Below, piece after piece: positions 1 through 8,474 of a DNA stretch of 17,277 nucleotides (position 1 is the first letter of the stretch; each line of letters starts with the position of its first letter). The stretch covers positions 1 through 17,277 of the forward strand of contig DAOVVQ010000050.1 in NCBI GenBank assembly GCA_030637065.1, read 5' to 3'. Under the pieces are notes generated by a model. That model searched no databases and was not told the DNA's origin. It saw only the letters and a list, made by a program, of their open reading frames with translations. This stretch comes from Planctomycetota bacterium (GTDB taxonomy: Bacteria; Planctomycetota; Phycisphaerae; Sedimentisphaerales; Anaerohalosphaeraceae). Made by a program: the position numbers and the translations under genes.

Positions 1-30
1 ACTTATAAAAAGTTGTCTAAATGCAATCAT
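1..30 (-). CDS. 5' end of an unidentified gene running off the left edge
   Basis: Only the first ten codons are visible, reading MIAFRQLFIS on the minus strand and open at the edge. The ATG at 28-30 is preceded by a good ribosome binding site (GGAG, then four A). The same frame also has an upstream ATG pair at 61-66, which would add a dozen residues but has a weaker Shine-Dalgarno. It starts about 80 bp past the gspK stop on the same strand, so it may be the next gene of the secretion operon. A GspL- or PilM-like assembly-platform protein would be expected here, because none is encoded elsewhere in the window. That is context only: ten residues cannot identify it. Confidence 0.35.
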   Translation of the reverse strand, partial: MIAFRQLFIS

Positions 31-109
31 TTTTCTCCACTGGTAAGGTATATATGATCTCATCATATTTGTTTGTTTCACCAGTCAAAAACCCTCGGGT
101 GATTTCCGA

Positions 110-1099
110 TCAGCATTCCTTGTACAGTATTATCTCGACTTTTTTCGTGTTTACGTTTTTTCTCAGTACCGCGATTATCGTCCTTGCGCCCCGGTCGGCA
201 TTGCCGCATGATGTTACGTAATAATATTCGTCCAACACTCCGGCTGAGGCGATCCTGCCGATATCTTCGTAGATATCGTCTGTCATACCCATCATGTCGC
301 CAAGTTCGGCGATACCCGCGAATGGTCTGAGTCTGCACCGCTCGGCGATCAGCCGGGCCATTACGGGGTCGATCTTTTCCGACAGGCTCTCGATCACGAT
401 TTCGGAGGCGTAATTGATATTGACCCTTCCGCTGCCGTAAACCGTCAGGTAGGGAGCCAGGCGTTCGAGTACGTCGCCGGTAAAACCCTTTAGGGCGGCA
501 AGTTCCTCGATCGTCTCGAACGGTCGGTTGGCCGGTTCGTAAGGTGGGTTCATGCGGGTATAATAAGCGGACTCGGCGCCGAGGTTGTTTCTTTTTACGA
601 AACCGAGGTCCGTAACCTCGTCGTCATTGTCGGTCCAGTCAATTATCGAAGGCACTATATCGTAGGTGATCTTCGGACTGTTCGGGTAGGCCCTGTTGAC
701 CAGATCGATGAGCCGCAACAGCCGGTCGATCCTCGCGGTATCGGGTCTTCCTTGTTTGTCCTTAAGAAAGTTAACATTCATCTTTCCGCTCTCTTCGACG
801 ACGGTTATCGAGCATGTTCCGTCGCCGAGATCAAGGGTCTGGGCGTGTGAGAGCAGGCTGAGATATTGTGCGTCCGCGTTCGGGCCGGTTGTGGCCCTTA
901 CGGCTGCGATCGCGACGTTTAGTCCGGCCTTTGCACAATTCAGCGCCTGGCCGGATTTTTTGAAATCGTCGGCGGAGCGAAGGTTCATGCGCGATACGGT
1001 ATTGAAGCCGAGCAGGACGATCGCCAGCATGATGACCATGCACAGGACAACAATAAGCACGAATCCGTTTCGTCTCGGTTTTTTTCGCTTCGAGATCAT
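110..1099 (-). CDS. gspK: Type II secretion minor pseudopilin GspK
   Basis: A 329-residue protein with a basic leader (KRKKPRRNG), a prepilin-peptidase site after Gly12 and a hydrophobic helix at about 13-34. The fifth residue after the cut is Val rather than the Glu of other pseudopilins, which is the known hallmark of GspK. The body (about 55-300) has the T2SSK pattern: SIIDWTDNDDE near 152 and a helix-hairpin-helix-like stretch (FETIEELAALKGF, then GRVNINYAS). GspK caps the pseudopilus tip together with GspI and GspJ in the periplasm. Its ATG overlaps the gspJ stop as ATGA, implying translational coupling. It is the last complete gene of the operon. Length is normal for the family. Confidence 0.93.
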   Translation of the reverse strand: MISKRKKPRRNGFVLIVVLCMVIMLAIVLLGFNTVSRMNLRSADDFKKSGQALNCAKAGLNVAIAAVRATTGPNADAQYLSLLSHAQTLDLGDGTCSITVVEESGKMNVNFLKDKQGRPDTARIDRLLRLIDLVNRAYPNSPKITYDIVPSIIDWTDNDDEVTDLGFVKRNNLGAESAYYTRMNPPYEPANRPFETIEELAALKGFTGDVLERLAPYLTVYGSGRVNINYASEIVIESLSEKIDPVMARLIAERCRLRPFAGIAELGDMMGMTDDIYEDIGRIASAGVLDEYYYVTSCGNADRGARTIIAVLRKNVNTKKVEIILYKEC

Positions 1100-1812
1100 C
1101 TGCTCACAGCCGCTAAGAATTCTTCTGTTTGTATGTTTGGCTTAACGCCGCCGCAGGCAATGGCGACGGTGGTGGCGAAACTGTATTTTCGGTGGTCTTT
1201 GTCCTCGAGAGTAAGATCGATCTTCACTGCATCGGGCAGTTTTCGGCTTTCTGTAAAGCTCCAGTTGCTTAGCCATTTTTCGCCGTCGAGGAATTGGAAT
1301 TCGAGTTGCCTGACGTTATCGGCGACGGGCTCGAAGGTCTGCCCAGCGGGTTTTTCCATCAGGCCGGTAAATTCCCACTGGCCCAGGCTCAATAGTCCCG
1401 CGATCCGGTCATATTTGTAACTGGCTGCGAAGAGGCCGCGGGGTTGCCGGTTTCTTTCGTCGGGTCCGCCGGTCGTTACCATTCGGAGGATCTCTCCGGA
1501 GGGGTTGTCCATGGCACCTGAAAAGCAATTCGGTCCCTTTTGGTCTCCGGCGGTTTGGCGTCTTAATTCCTGGCCGGCCAGCAGCATAGGTGGCTTTGCG
1601 GTAACGGCATAGGTGCAGCGTATCCGGCGAGCCAGTCCGGCAAGCGTATTGCGTCCCTGGAGCAAGACCGCCGACCGTTGTCTGGATTTGTCGATCGATC
1701 TTGTGATGGCTGAATGCGTGCCGTAGACCATGGAGAGTATGCCCAGGACTATCGTCATTGCCACGAGAATCTCGACCAGTGTAAAACCGCTTTGTCTGCG
1801 TGCGGGCCTCAT
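1096..1812 (-). CDS. gspJ: Type II secretion minor pseudopilin GspJ
   Basis: A 238-residue pseudopilin. The leader MRPARRQSG is cut before FTLVEILVAM, with Glu at +5 and a hydrophobic helix at about 10-32. The globular part has the GspJ-type beta-rich region with VRQLEFQFLDGEKW near 175. It acts in the tip complex of the pseudopilus with GspI and GspK. I chose the ATG at 1810-1812 rather than the longer frame starting at 1965: it gives a normal 9-residue prepilin leader, and its ATGA overlaps the gspI stop by 4 bp, exactly as gspK overlaps gspJ. The longer version would add 51 arginine-rich residues read from inside gspI. The family call rests on the prepilin motif, order and length. Confidence 0.9.
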   Translation of the reverse strand: MRPARRQSGFTLVEILVAMTIVLGILSMVYGTHSAITRSIDKSRQRSAVLLQGRNTLAGLARRIRCTYAVTAKPPMLLAGQELRRQTAGDQKGPNCFSGAMDNPSGEILRMVTTGGPDERNRQPRGLFAASYKYDRIAGLLSLGQWEFTGLMEKPAGQTFEPVADNVRQLEFQFLDGEKWLSNWSFTESRKLPDAVKIDLTLEDKDHRKYSFATTVAIACGGVKPNIQTEEFLAAVSR

Positions 1813-2252
1813 TTTAATTTCCTGTCGGCAAGTAAAGTTGACATTTGCAGGTGTCTGGTGCCGAGTCCCTGCTTCCATCCGACATCGACGGAAACCTCTC
1901 TTAGTTTGTCGATACCGGCGTTTTCGAGCAGGGGCTGGCTGGCATCTGCGACCTGGGTTTGCCACTGAAAGTTTATATTATTTCTTTGTATCGTCCCCGA
2001 ATCCGTGGAGCGTTCGGGGTAACCTGCGGCGGCGATCCCGGCGATCTTTTCCTGTGCCAAAAAAGCCGCCTGCGTCATCATCTCAGCGGTATTGTTCATA
2101 TTGACGCTTATAATATGCAGTCTGATCAGGCCGATCAGCGAGATAGACGCGATAGCCAGAGCGACGATGACCTCTACGAACGTAAAGGCTCCGGGCATCG
2201 CCGGCCCTGGGGAAACGGGGCCTGTTTTCAATTGCCTGCATCGTTTATTCAT
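1809..2252 (-). CDS. gspI: Type II secretion minor pseudopilin GspI
   Basis: A 147-residue pseudopilin with the helix FTFVEVIVALAIASISLIGL and Glu at +5. In GspI style, the C-terminal half has an AQEKIAGIAAAGYPE segment and a short beta domain. The ATG at 2250-2252 overlaps the gspG stop by 8 bp (ATGAATAA), which supports it over the longer frame starting at 2330. It gives an unusually long 22-residue leader; a second in-frame ATG at 2196-2198 would leave only four leader residues. The residue before the cleavage site is Ala (MPGA before FTFVE) instead of the nearly universal Gly. GspI nucleates the J-I-K tip complex. Confidence 0.9.
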   Translation of the reverse strand: MNKRCRQLKTGPVSPGPAMPGAFTFVEVIVALAIASISLIGLIRLHIISVNMNNTAEMMTQAAFLAQEKIAGIAAAGYPERSTDSGTIQRNNINFQWQTQVADASQPLLENAGIDKLREVSVDVGWKQGLGTRHLQMSTLLADRKLK

Positions 2253-2688
2253 TGAGATCCCAGTTTTCAATGTCGGCGTCATTTGCCGCACCGCCGCTTT
2301 CGCCGTCTTTGCCGTAGGACAGCAGGTCATAATCCCTGCGATTGACGCCCGGACTGAGATAGGCGTACTTGTTCCCCCAGGGGTCGGGCGAGAGTTTGTC
2401 GAGGTAGCCGTCCTGGCTGTAACCTCTTATGCCGGGGTCCGACATGAGGGAATCGAGCCCTTCCGAGGTGGTTGGGAAACGTCCGGTATCGGTCTTGAAC
2501 AGGGCAAGAGCGGACTCGATGTTGCGGATTTCGACTTTGGCCTTGAGCCTTCGGGCCTGTTCGGGCCTGCTTAATATCTTCGGCATTATCATTGTCGCCA
2601 AAAGACCGAGGATAACGATCACGATCATCAGCTCGATCAGTGTGAATCCACCTGGCCGTCTATGGCATTTTGTTTTCGGATCGATCAT
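2245..2688 (-). CDS. gspG: Type II secretion major pseudopilin GspG
   Basis: A 147-residue major pseudopilin. The leader ends at Gly14, followed by FTLIELMIVIVILGLLATMIMP with Glu at +5. The body carries the GspG signature: KTDTGRFPTTSEGL at about 70, SPDPWGNKYAYLSPG at about 104-118, and a C-terminal acidic loop (YDLLSYGKDGESGG, then NDADIENWDL) matching the calcium-binding loop of the family. It forms the pseudopilus shaft driven by GspE. Start choice: ATG at 2686-2688, with an AGGAG about 10 nt upstream and 13 bp between it and the gspF stop. The normal family length is about 140-150 residues, so it is intact. Confidence 0.96.
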   Translation of the reverse strand: MIDPKTKCHRRPGGFTLIELMIVIVILGLLATMIMPKILSRPEQARRLKAKVEIRNIESALALFKTDTGRFPTTSEGLDSLMSDPGIRGYSQDGYLDKLSPDPWGNKYAYLSPGVNRRDYDLLSYGKDGESGGAANDADIENWDLNE

Positions 2689-2701
2689 TTATATAGTACT
2701 C

Positions 2702-3892
2702 CTAAAGAACCTGATTGATTTCGAATATGGGCAGTACGACAGCTAATACTATGAACCCGACTATCGCACCCATTGCCAGAAGTATCGCCGGCTCGAGCAG
2801 CGAAACGAGCGTTCTTGCCTGCCTGTCGACCTCGATGTCATACATGTCGGCAATGTCGATGAGGGCGGATTCTATGTTTCCGCTGGCCTGGCCGGTGGCT
2901 ATGATGTGGAAAACGACGGGCGGGAACAGTTTCGTCTGCCTGACCGCCTCGGCAACATCGCCGCCTGTACTGACCTGCTCCTTTATGTCCCCGATGGCAT
3001 CCACGATGAGGCTGTTTTGCACGACTTTTTTTACGATATCGAGGGCTTCGATCAGTCCGATGCCGCTGGTTAGCAGTATGCCGAGGGTCCGCGTCAGTCG
3101 CGCGATTTCCAGTTTGAGCAGAAGCGAGCCGAAGACGGGCAAGTTCAGTTTGTAACGGTCGCAGAGAGATCGGCCTTCCGGCGTTCTGTGCCAGAGCCCG
3201 ATACCGCAAACGGCCCCGCAGACCATGACGGCTATCAGCCAGAAATATGTCTGCATGAACGAACTTGTCGAGATTAGCAGCCGCGTAGGCAGGGGCAGCC
3301 GGTGGTTCATTTCGATAAATATCTCCGTCAGGCCCGGAACAACAACGGATAACAGGAAGACCACCACGCCGACGGCGACCAGGGCCATCATGATCGGGTA
3401 GGCCATCGCCGATTTTACTTTGCCCGTAAGGTTGACGCGTTTTTCGAGCATCCGGGCCAGACGGGCCAGGACATCTTCGAGAGTTCCGCTCTCCTGACCG
3501 GCGGCGACCATGCTGACGAACAACGGGGAAAAGACGTTGCCGTGTTTTTTCATCGCGTCGGCAAGCGAATCGCCGGCGTTGACGTCGTCGGTTACCTGCT
3601 GCATTATGTCGGCAAGATAGTTCTGCCGGCTGTCCAGGCGGATGAGCTTTCGCCTGTCGCTTTGCCTTAGCTGTTCGACCAGCGCCGACAGCGCCGGGAC
3701 CAGAGGCATTGCCGCCCGCAGCAGAGTCGCCAACTGGCGTGCAAGCCGGCAGAGGTCCCTGGCCGGTATCTTCCTTGGCGGGTCCTCGCGGAATGTACGG
3801 CTATGCGGACCGTCGGAGACATCGATAGCTTCGGTCTGGCAGGCCGGTGCCGGCGGCTCTTCGGTCAGTATATTGTATTTAGCAAGAGACAC
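2702..3892 (-). CDS. gspF: Type II secretion inner-membrane platform protein GspF
   Basis: A 396-residue polytopic membrane protein with two T2SSF repeats (about 45-188 and 250-390). Both carry the family pattern: RQLATLLRAAMPLVPAL and RLTRTLGILLTSGIGLIEAL at the start of each repeat, and the matching AAGQESGTLEDVL and ATGQASGNIESAL. Transmembrane segments lie near 165-186, 213-234 and 366-389. It is the platform that couples the GspE ATPase to pseudopilus assembly. The start codon is GTG (3890-3892), 14 bp inside gspE, with GGAG nine bases before it. The first 40 residues do not resemble the usual GspF N-terminus (YxALDxxGK-type), so that small subdomain seems lost or replaced. Confidence 0.95.
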   Translation of the reverse strand: MSLAKYNILTEEPPAPACQTEAIDVSDGPHSRTFREDPPRKIPARDLCRLARQLATLLRAAMPLVPALSALVEQLRQSDRRKLIRLDSRQNYLADIMQQVTDDVNAGDSLADAMKKHGNVFSPLFVSMVAAGQESGTLEDVLARLARMLEKRVNLTGKVKSAMAYPIMMALVAVGVVVFLLSVVVPGLTEIFIEMNHRLPLPTRLLISTSSFMQTYFWLIAVMVCGAVCGIGLWHRTPEGRSLCDRYKLNLPVFGSLLLKLEIARLTRTLGILLTSGIGLIEALDIVKKVVQNSLIVDAIGDIKEQVSTGGDVAEAVRQTKLFPPVVFHIIATGQASGNIESALIDIADMYDIEVDRQARTLVSLLEPAILLAMGAIVGFIVLAVVLPIFEINQVL

Positions 3893-5486
3893 GTTCGCCA
3901 GCTCCCAAATGTGATAATGTGCTGTCCTGTGTGACCCTGCAAACCTCTTGGACGGTGGTCTCGCCGGCCAGCACTTTTTGCAGTCCGCTGTCGCGGAGGG
4001 TGCCCATGCCGTTTCTGATGGCGGCTTCTTTTATGATGTGCGAGCCTCTTCGCTCGATAATCAGTTCTTTGATCTCGTCGTCGACCGTCAGCAGCTCGAA
4101 TATCCCGCTTCTTCCGAGGTATCCTGTTTCAAGGCAGTCGTCGCATCCGGCGCCCCTGAAGAGCCCGGCCTTCGGGATTGCGATGCCCTGTTTTTCGAGC
4201 CATGCGGCGTTGGTCTGTTTTTTCGAGCGGGATTGCGTCTTACAGCCGGGGCAGATCACCCGCAGGAGCCGCTGGGCCATGACCGCAACGACGGACGAGG
4301 AGATCAGGTACGGTTCGATCCCCATGTCGATCAGTCTCGTTATCGCCGACGCGGCGTCGTTGGTGTGCAGTGTGCTCAGGACGAGGTGCCCGGTCAGGGA
4401 GGCCTGGATGGCGATCTCGGCGGTTTCGACATCGCGAATCTCGCCTATCATGATCACGTCGGGGTCCTGCCTGAGGATGTGTCGCAGGCACGTCGAGAAT
4501 GTAAGGTCGATCTTGGGTTTTACGTGCATCTGCCCGACGCCGTGCAACTGATATTCGATGGGGTCTTCTACGGTGAGGATGTTTCGTTCTTCGCAGTTGA
4601 GTTCATTGAGAACGCCGTAGAGCGTGGTCGTTTTTCCGCTGCCGGTCGGCCCGGTTAGCAGGATTATTCCATGCGATATACCGAACATATTCCTGAACGA
4701 AGCGAGCAGTTCGTCGCTGAAACCCGTATTTTCCAGGGTCAGCTCTCCGCTTCGGCTATCCAACAGCCGCAGGACGATCCGTTCGCCGCCGGATGTGGGG
4801 ATCGTTGAGACGCGAATATCGACCTGGTCGGGTCCGATCTTGATCCTGCTCTGGCCGTCCTGTGGCAATCTTCGTTCGGCGATATTAAGATCGGCCATGA
4901 CCTTCAATCGCGAGGCGACGGCCAGGACCTGCTGTTGTGGCAGAGTGCAGACATCGTGCAGGACTCCGTCGATGCGAAAACGCACACGCGTCTCGGTCTC
5001 GTAGGGCTCGACGTGAATGTCGCTGGCACGGCTGTGGACGGCCTGGAAGAGGATCTTATTGACCAGCTTAATGACCGGGGCCTTGTCGGAGATATTGAGC
5101 AGGTCTTCGCCGCTGGCGGCTATAACGGTCAGGGCAGTATCTTCGTCGCCGGCTTCCGGGTCGCTGCTGCCAGCGGCCTGGGCGTCATTGTCGTCGTCTG
5201 TGCCTTGATAATAGCATCGACTTATGGCCTGCTCTATCTCGGATGCGGGGCAAATAACCCGCTCGAGCGACTGGCCGAGGATCGTCAGGATCGCGTCGTA
5301 GGCTTCGGTGTTGAGCTTGTCAGCCATGGCGATCGCAACCTGGCCGCTCTCGAGCGTGACGGGGACGGCGCACTGCTGCTTTAGGAACTCGAGCGGCAGC
5401 CTCCCAGCCAACTGCTGATCGATCTGTCCGGGCAGAATAGTTTCCAGGTACTGCTCCGCCATCTTTACTGTTGATTTCTTTGCCAC
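3879..5486 (-). CDS. gspE: Type II secretion AAA+ assembly ATPase GspE
   Basis: A 535-residue cytoplasmic secretion ATPase. An N1E/MshEN-like domain covers about 5-95, followed by an acidic linker (about 96-118, DDDNDA and EAGDED). The catalytic core shows Walker A GPTGSGKTT (279-287), Asp box TVEDPIEY (305-312), Walker B DVIMIGEIRD (343-352) and His box TGHLVLSTLHTND (365-377). The four-Cys zinc motif CPGC (412-415) and CDDC (448-451) is complete. All nucleotide-binding and arginine-rich positions look intact (SRASDIHVEP, RRLPQDGQ). It powers pseudopilus extension at the inner membrane. The start is GTG (5484-5486) with GGAG eight bases upstream; the gap to gspD is 32 bp. A PilB role is less likely because it sits between gspD and gspF. 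Confidence 0.97.
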   Translation of the reverse strand: MAKKSTVKMAEQYLETILPGQIDQQLAGRLPLEFLKQQCAVPVTLESGQVAIAMADKLNTEAYDAILTILGQSLERVICPASEIEQAISRCYYQGTDDDNDAQAAGSSDPEAGDEDTALTVIAASGEDLLNISDKAPVIKLVNKILFQAVHSRASDIHVEPYETETRVRFRIDGVLHDVCTLPQQQVLAVASRLKVMADLNIAERRLPQDGQSRIKIGPDQVDIRVSTIPTSGGERIVLRLLDSRSGELTLENTGFSDELLASFRNMFGISHGIILLTGPTGSGKTTTLYGVLNELNCEERNILTVEDPIEYQLHGVGQMHVKPKIDLTFSTCLRHILRQDPDVIMIGEIRDVETAEIAIQASLTGHLVLSTLHTNDAASAITRLIDMGIEPYLISSSVVAVMAQRLLRVICPGCKTQSRSKKQTNAAWLEKQGIAIPKAGLFRGAGCDDCLETGYLGRSGIFELLTVDDEIKELIIERRGSHIIKEAAIRNGMGTLRDSGLQKVLAGETTVQEVCRVTQDSTLSHLGAGERVSC

Positions 5487-5518
5487 AGAATATTCTCCAT
5501 AGAGCCGCTAACGCTCTC

Positions 5519-7534
5519 TTAGTCCCGCCACGGGCCGCCATCATCCTGCAATGATTGGGATTTTGTTTCCATTTCCTCGCTCTTTCTCTCGGTTATCCCG
5601 TCCAGATCGCCCTGGTTGCCCATGACATACGGCGTAATGAACAGCAGCAGGTTGGTCTTTTGGTACTGGTCCTTGGTGTATTTGAAGAGTCCGCCGAGTA
5701 TGGGGAGGTCTCCGAGGATAGGTATCTTCTTTTCCACGGCGGTCTTGTCGTCGCGAATCAGTCCGCCAATGACGATAGTCGAGCCGGACATCATGGAGAC
5801 CATTGTCTGGGCCTGTCTTTTGGCGGTAACGGGCGTGTCGGCTGCGGTGGTAACATCGTCGATTATCTTGGTAAAGGCTGTGTCGATCTCCAGCCGCACA
5901 AGTCCGCCCTGACTGATGTGCGGGGTAATATCGAGGGTGATCCCGACATCCTTATACTCGAAGGTTTTGATCACGGTCGGGGTGATCAGATCGCCGGCCT
6001 CGGTGATCCTGGAGTCTACGACAAAGGGGCGGTTTTCGCCGACAATAATGCTTGCCTTGTGATGATTTGATGTAAGTATGTGGGGCGTGGAAAGTATGTC
6101 TACGCCCGATGTTTTTTCCAGTGCTGTGATAATGGACCCTGTGGTTGTTGTGCCGCCGATGTTCTTGAAGGTTCCGACGCTGAGGCCCTCGAGTGTTCCG
6201 CTTGCAAGGTCGGACCTCGGGCCGAAATTCGTTGTCGCAAAGAACCTGATACTGTCTGAGACCGCATCGTCGAGAGTGGCCCAGTCGACTCCTATTTCGT
6301 GCAAACTTTCTTCGCTGACTTCCATTATGAGCATTTCGACGAGGACCTGCTCGCGGACGATATCGAGTTTTTCTATGATCTCGCTGATGACAGCGAAGTC
6401 CTGGGCCGATGCCGTTATTATCAGGGCGTTGGTTCCTTCGTCGGCGGCAATGTTAGTTTGCTGGCCCTGGTCGATCTGTCCGGCGACGCGCATACCGGTA
6501 AGGGCCTCGGTAAGCGATTCGGCGGTCTCGACAGCCTGTGCATTCTGGAGATAGATCACGTTGACATTATTGTGTCCCGCCGGCCGCTCGACATCGAGCC
6601 ACTGGGCGAGTCTGCCGATCGTCTCGCTATCCTGGTCGTTGGCGACGACGATGAGCGAATTTGTCCTGACGTCCGGCAATATTTTCATCGCCGTCTTGAT
6701 CTGCATGGTGTCGCGGCTGCGGCCCGGCATTGGCGACGAGCCGTTACCCTTGTGCATTATATTCGTTATCTGCTCGCTGAGCACCTGTGCGGAGGCATAT
6801 CTCAGCGGCACTACGTTGAAATGTTCCTGTGAACCGGTAACATCGAGGGTCTCGATGACCTTCGCGATATGATGTATGTTAGCGGACGTATCGGTTATCA
6901 GGATGGAATTCGTCCTCGGATAGGTCGCCATGTACGAATCCGCGGCGAGCAGGGGCTGGATTATACCGCTGATCTCGGAGGCATCGGCGTAATTAACGGG
7001 GATGATCTGCGTAACAAAGGAGTCATTTCGCGGGATGTCGGAGGGGTTGTTTCCGATCCGGACCTGGAGGTTGTGCTTTGGTGCGTCGGCTCTCGGGACG
7101 ATCTTGACGAGTTCCCCGGACAGTACGGCTGCGTACCCGTTTACCTCGAGGATCGATTCCAACAGTCCGTAGAGTTCGCCAAGGCGGATCTTTCGCGGAG
7201 ACATGACGGTAACATCGCCTTTGACGCTGTCATGGACGACAAAGTTGATGCCGGTTATGTCTCCGATGGTCTTGATCATGATCCGGATGTCGATCTGATC
7301 GAAGTTTACCGATATGAGTTCGTCAGGGTCACGAATCCCCCTGTAGAGGGACTCGTATGCCTGCGCCGCATCGGTGTCGCCGGAGGCGTACGATTGTGCG
7401 ATCGCATCCGACTCGGACCGCTCGGTGGCGGTAGTTGCACTGGCGGCTATGGTTAAGCAGACGATTAGGCAAAGAATTCGCTTTAACACTTTCCACACCT
7501 CTGAATTATTTATATTTAGTTTTTTTAACAGCAT
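5519..7534 (-). CDS. gspD: Type II secretion outer-membrane secretin GspD
   Basis: A 671-residue secretin. A signal peptide lies at about 16-37 (VLKRILCLIVCLTIAASA). An N0 domain (about 72-148) with ISVNFDQIDIRIMIKTIGDITG is followed by three N-type ring domains (about 172-235, 238-318, 322-395) and a C-terminal secretin barrel (about 396-636). Barrel landmarks are VLVEMLIMEVS, LSTPHILTSNHHKASIIVGENRPF near 481-504 and a final TNLLLFITPYVM. The last 35 residues are charged and could be the S-domain that binds a pilotin. It forms the outer-membrane channel, so the cell must be diderm. It lies between gspC (43 bp) and gspE (32 bp). An alternative start is the internal GTG just before KVLKR, which would shorten the signal-peptide n-region. 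Confidence 0.97.
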   Translation of the reverse strand: MLLKKLNINNSEVWKVLKRILCLIVCLTIAASATTATERSESDAIAQSYASGDTDAAQAYESLYRGIRDPDELISVNFDQIDIRIMIKTIGDITGINFVVHDSVKGDVTVMSPRKIRLGELYGLLESILEVNGYAAVLSGELVKIVPRADAPKHNLQVRIGNNPSDIPRNDSFVTQIIPVNYADASEISGIIQPLLAADSYMATYPRTNSILITDTSANIHHIAKVIETLDVTGSQEHFNVVPLRYASAQVLSEQITNIMHKGNGSSPMPGRSRDTMQIKTAMKILPDVRTNSLIVVANDQDSETIGRLAQWLDVERPAGHNNVNVIYLQNAQAVETAESLTEALTGMRVAGQIDQGQQTNIAADEGTNALIITASAQDFAVISEIIEKLDIVREQVLVEMLIMEVSEESLHEIGVDWATLDDAVSDSIRFFATTNFGPRSDLASGTLEGLSVGTFKNIGGTTTTGSIITALEKTSGVDILSTPHILTSNHHKASIIVGENRPFVVDSRITEAGDLITPTVIKTFEYKDVGITLDITPHISQGGLVRLEIDTAFTKIIDDVTTAADTPVTAKRQAQTMVSMMSGSTIVIGGLIRDDKTAVEKKIPILGDLPILGGLFKYTKDQYQKTNLLLFITPYVMGNQGDLDGITERKSEEMETKSQSLQDDGGPWRD

Positions 7535-7577
7535 CCGGTTTCCTGTCTGTCAAGAGTTTCAGGGTAAAGACTCTGCC

Positions 7578-8474
7578 TTAGTTCAAGCCAAAGGAGAATC
7601 TCTTTTCCCTGTCATTTCGCGTAAATTCGACATCCATAACGTCCTGTGTTTTCGCCTTCTTTAATATCTGGAAGGCCTTCTGTTTGCTGGTCAATCGGTG
7701 TCCGTTAACGTTGCGGATGATATCTCCGTTTTTCAGTGCGAAGGGTCCCGCCAGGCCCAAGTCCTCAAGACCGGTTATTTTCAGTCCCTCTGTTTGTCCG
7801 TTGACCTTGTAAGGCTCGATGATCGCCTCGGAAAGCACCCTCTCGAAAACCCCGGGGCGCGTAGGGCTATTTGTACCAGCCGGGCGTTTTGCAAAGGGGT
7901 TGTACCAGGGGTCCGACATATCTGCGCCGAGAGAATGCCTTGCGTTTCCGATATTTTTGTTATTGCCTTTATATTTCCATGTTGTCTGCCGCAATACCTT
8001 TCGCTCTCCGTCATGGATGAGGATTACGGTCTCGGTCTCGATAGCCTCGATTCGGGCGCCGACGACGACCTGGCCGGCCCTGTAGAGGTCAAGGACGCCG
8101 CTTTGGAGGTCCTTTATGATCGCCCTTGCGACCGCTGGGCTACCGGCTACGGTTCCGATCAGTGCGATACCCAGTTCGTCGGAAACGGTAGAGTCAAACT
8201 GCATGGTGTCGACTGATAATTTCAGTTCGCCCCAATCGCGGGGTTTGCCGGAGGAGCCAAAGGGGTTTCTTTTGGCGATCTGGCGGTAATCTTCGACCAT
8301 GAACCTCGATTGACCGAATTGGCGGGTGGTTTCGATGTGCCCGTCGCCCAGCGCTGAGTTTGGGGAGAGGGTGTCTCCGGCTGACCCGCCGAGCAGGACA
8401 ACTTTAAGGACCGCATAGCCGAGCACGAAAATAAGTGCTATTTTGCTTGTAAACAAGAGTTTACGGGCACACAT
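7578..8474 (-). CDS. gspC: Type II secretion inner-membrane coupling protein GspC (PDZ-containing)
   Basis: A 298-residue bitopic protein. There is one N-terminal transmembrane helix (about 11-29), a linker, a homology-region domain at about 60-166 (RNPFGSSG near 69, LIGTVAGSPAVARAIIKD, then GQVVVGARIEAIETETVIL) and a PDZ domain at about 215-296 (LKITGLEDLGLAGPFALKNGDIIRNVNGHRL, split here by position 245). GspC links the inner-membrane platform to the N0 domain of GspD and helps select substrates. It is the first gene of the operon and follows a 294 bp gap. The sequence is diverged from proteobacterial GspC; the assignment rests on the HR-plus-PDZ order, length and place before gspD. Confidence 0.88.
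   Translation of the reverse strand: MCARKLLFTSKIALIFVLGYAVLKVVLLGGSAGDTLSPNSALGDGHIETTRQFGQSRFMVEDYRQIAKRNPFGSSGKPRDWGELKLSVDTMQFDSTVSDELGIALIGTVAGSPAVARAIIKDLQSGVLDLYRAGQVVVGARIEAIETETVILIHDGERKVLRQTTWKYKGNNKNIGNARHSLGADMSDPWYNPFAKRPAGTNSPTRPGVFERVLSEAIIEPYKVNGQTEGLKITGLEDLGLAGPFALKNGDIIRNVNGHRLTSKQKAFQILKKAKTQDVMDVEFTRNDREKRFSFGLN

Noticed and set aside
1096..1965. A longer GspJ starting at 1965
   Set aside because: The extra 51 residues overlap gspI, are arginine-rich and would bury the prepilin leader; the ATG at 1812 overlaps the gspI stop by 4 bp and gives a normal leader.
110..8474. A type IV pilus operon instead of T2SS
   Set aside because: GspC with its PDZ domain, a GspK-type pseudopilin lacking Glu5, and a GspG with the acidic calcium-loop end are specific to T2SS.
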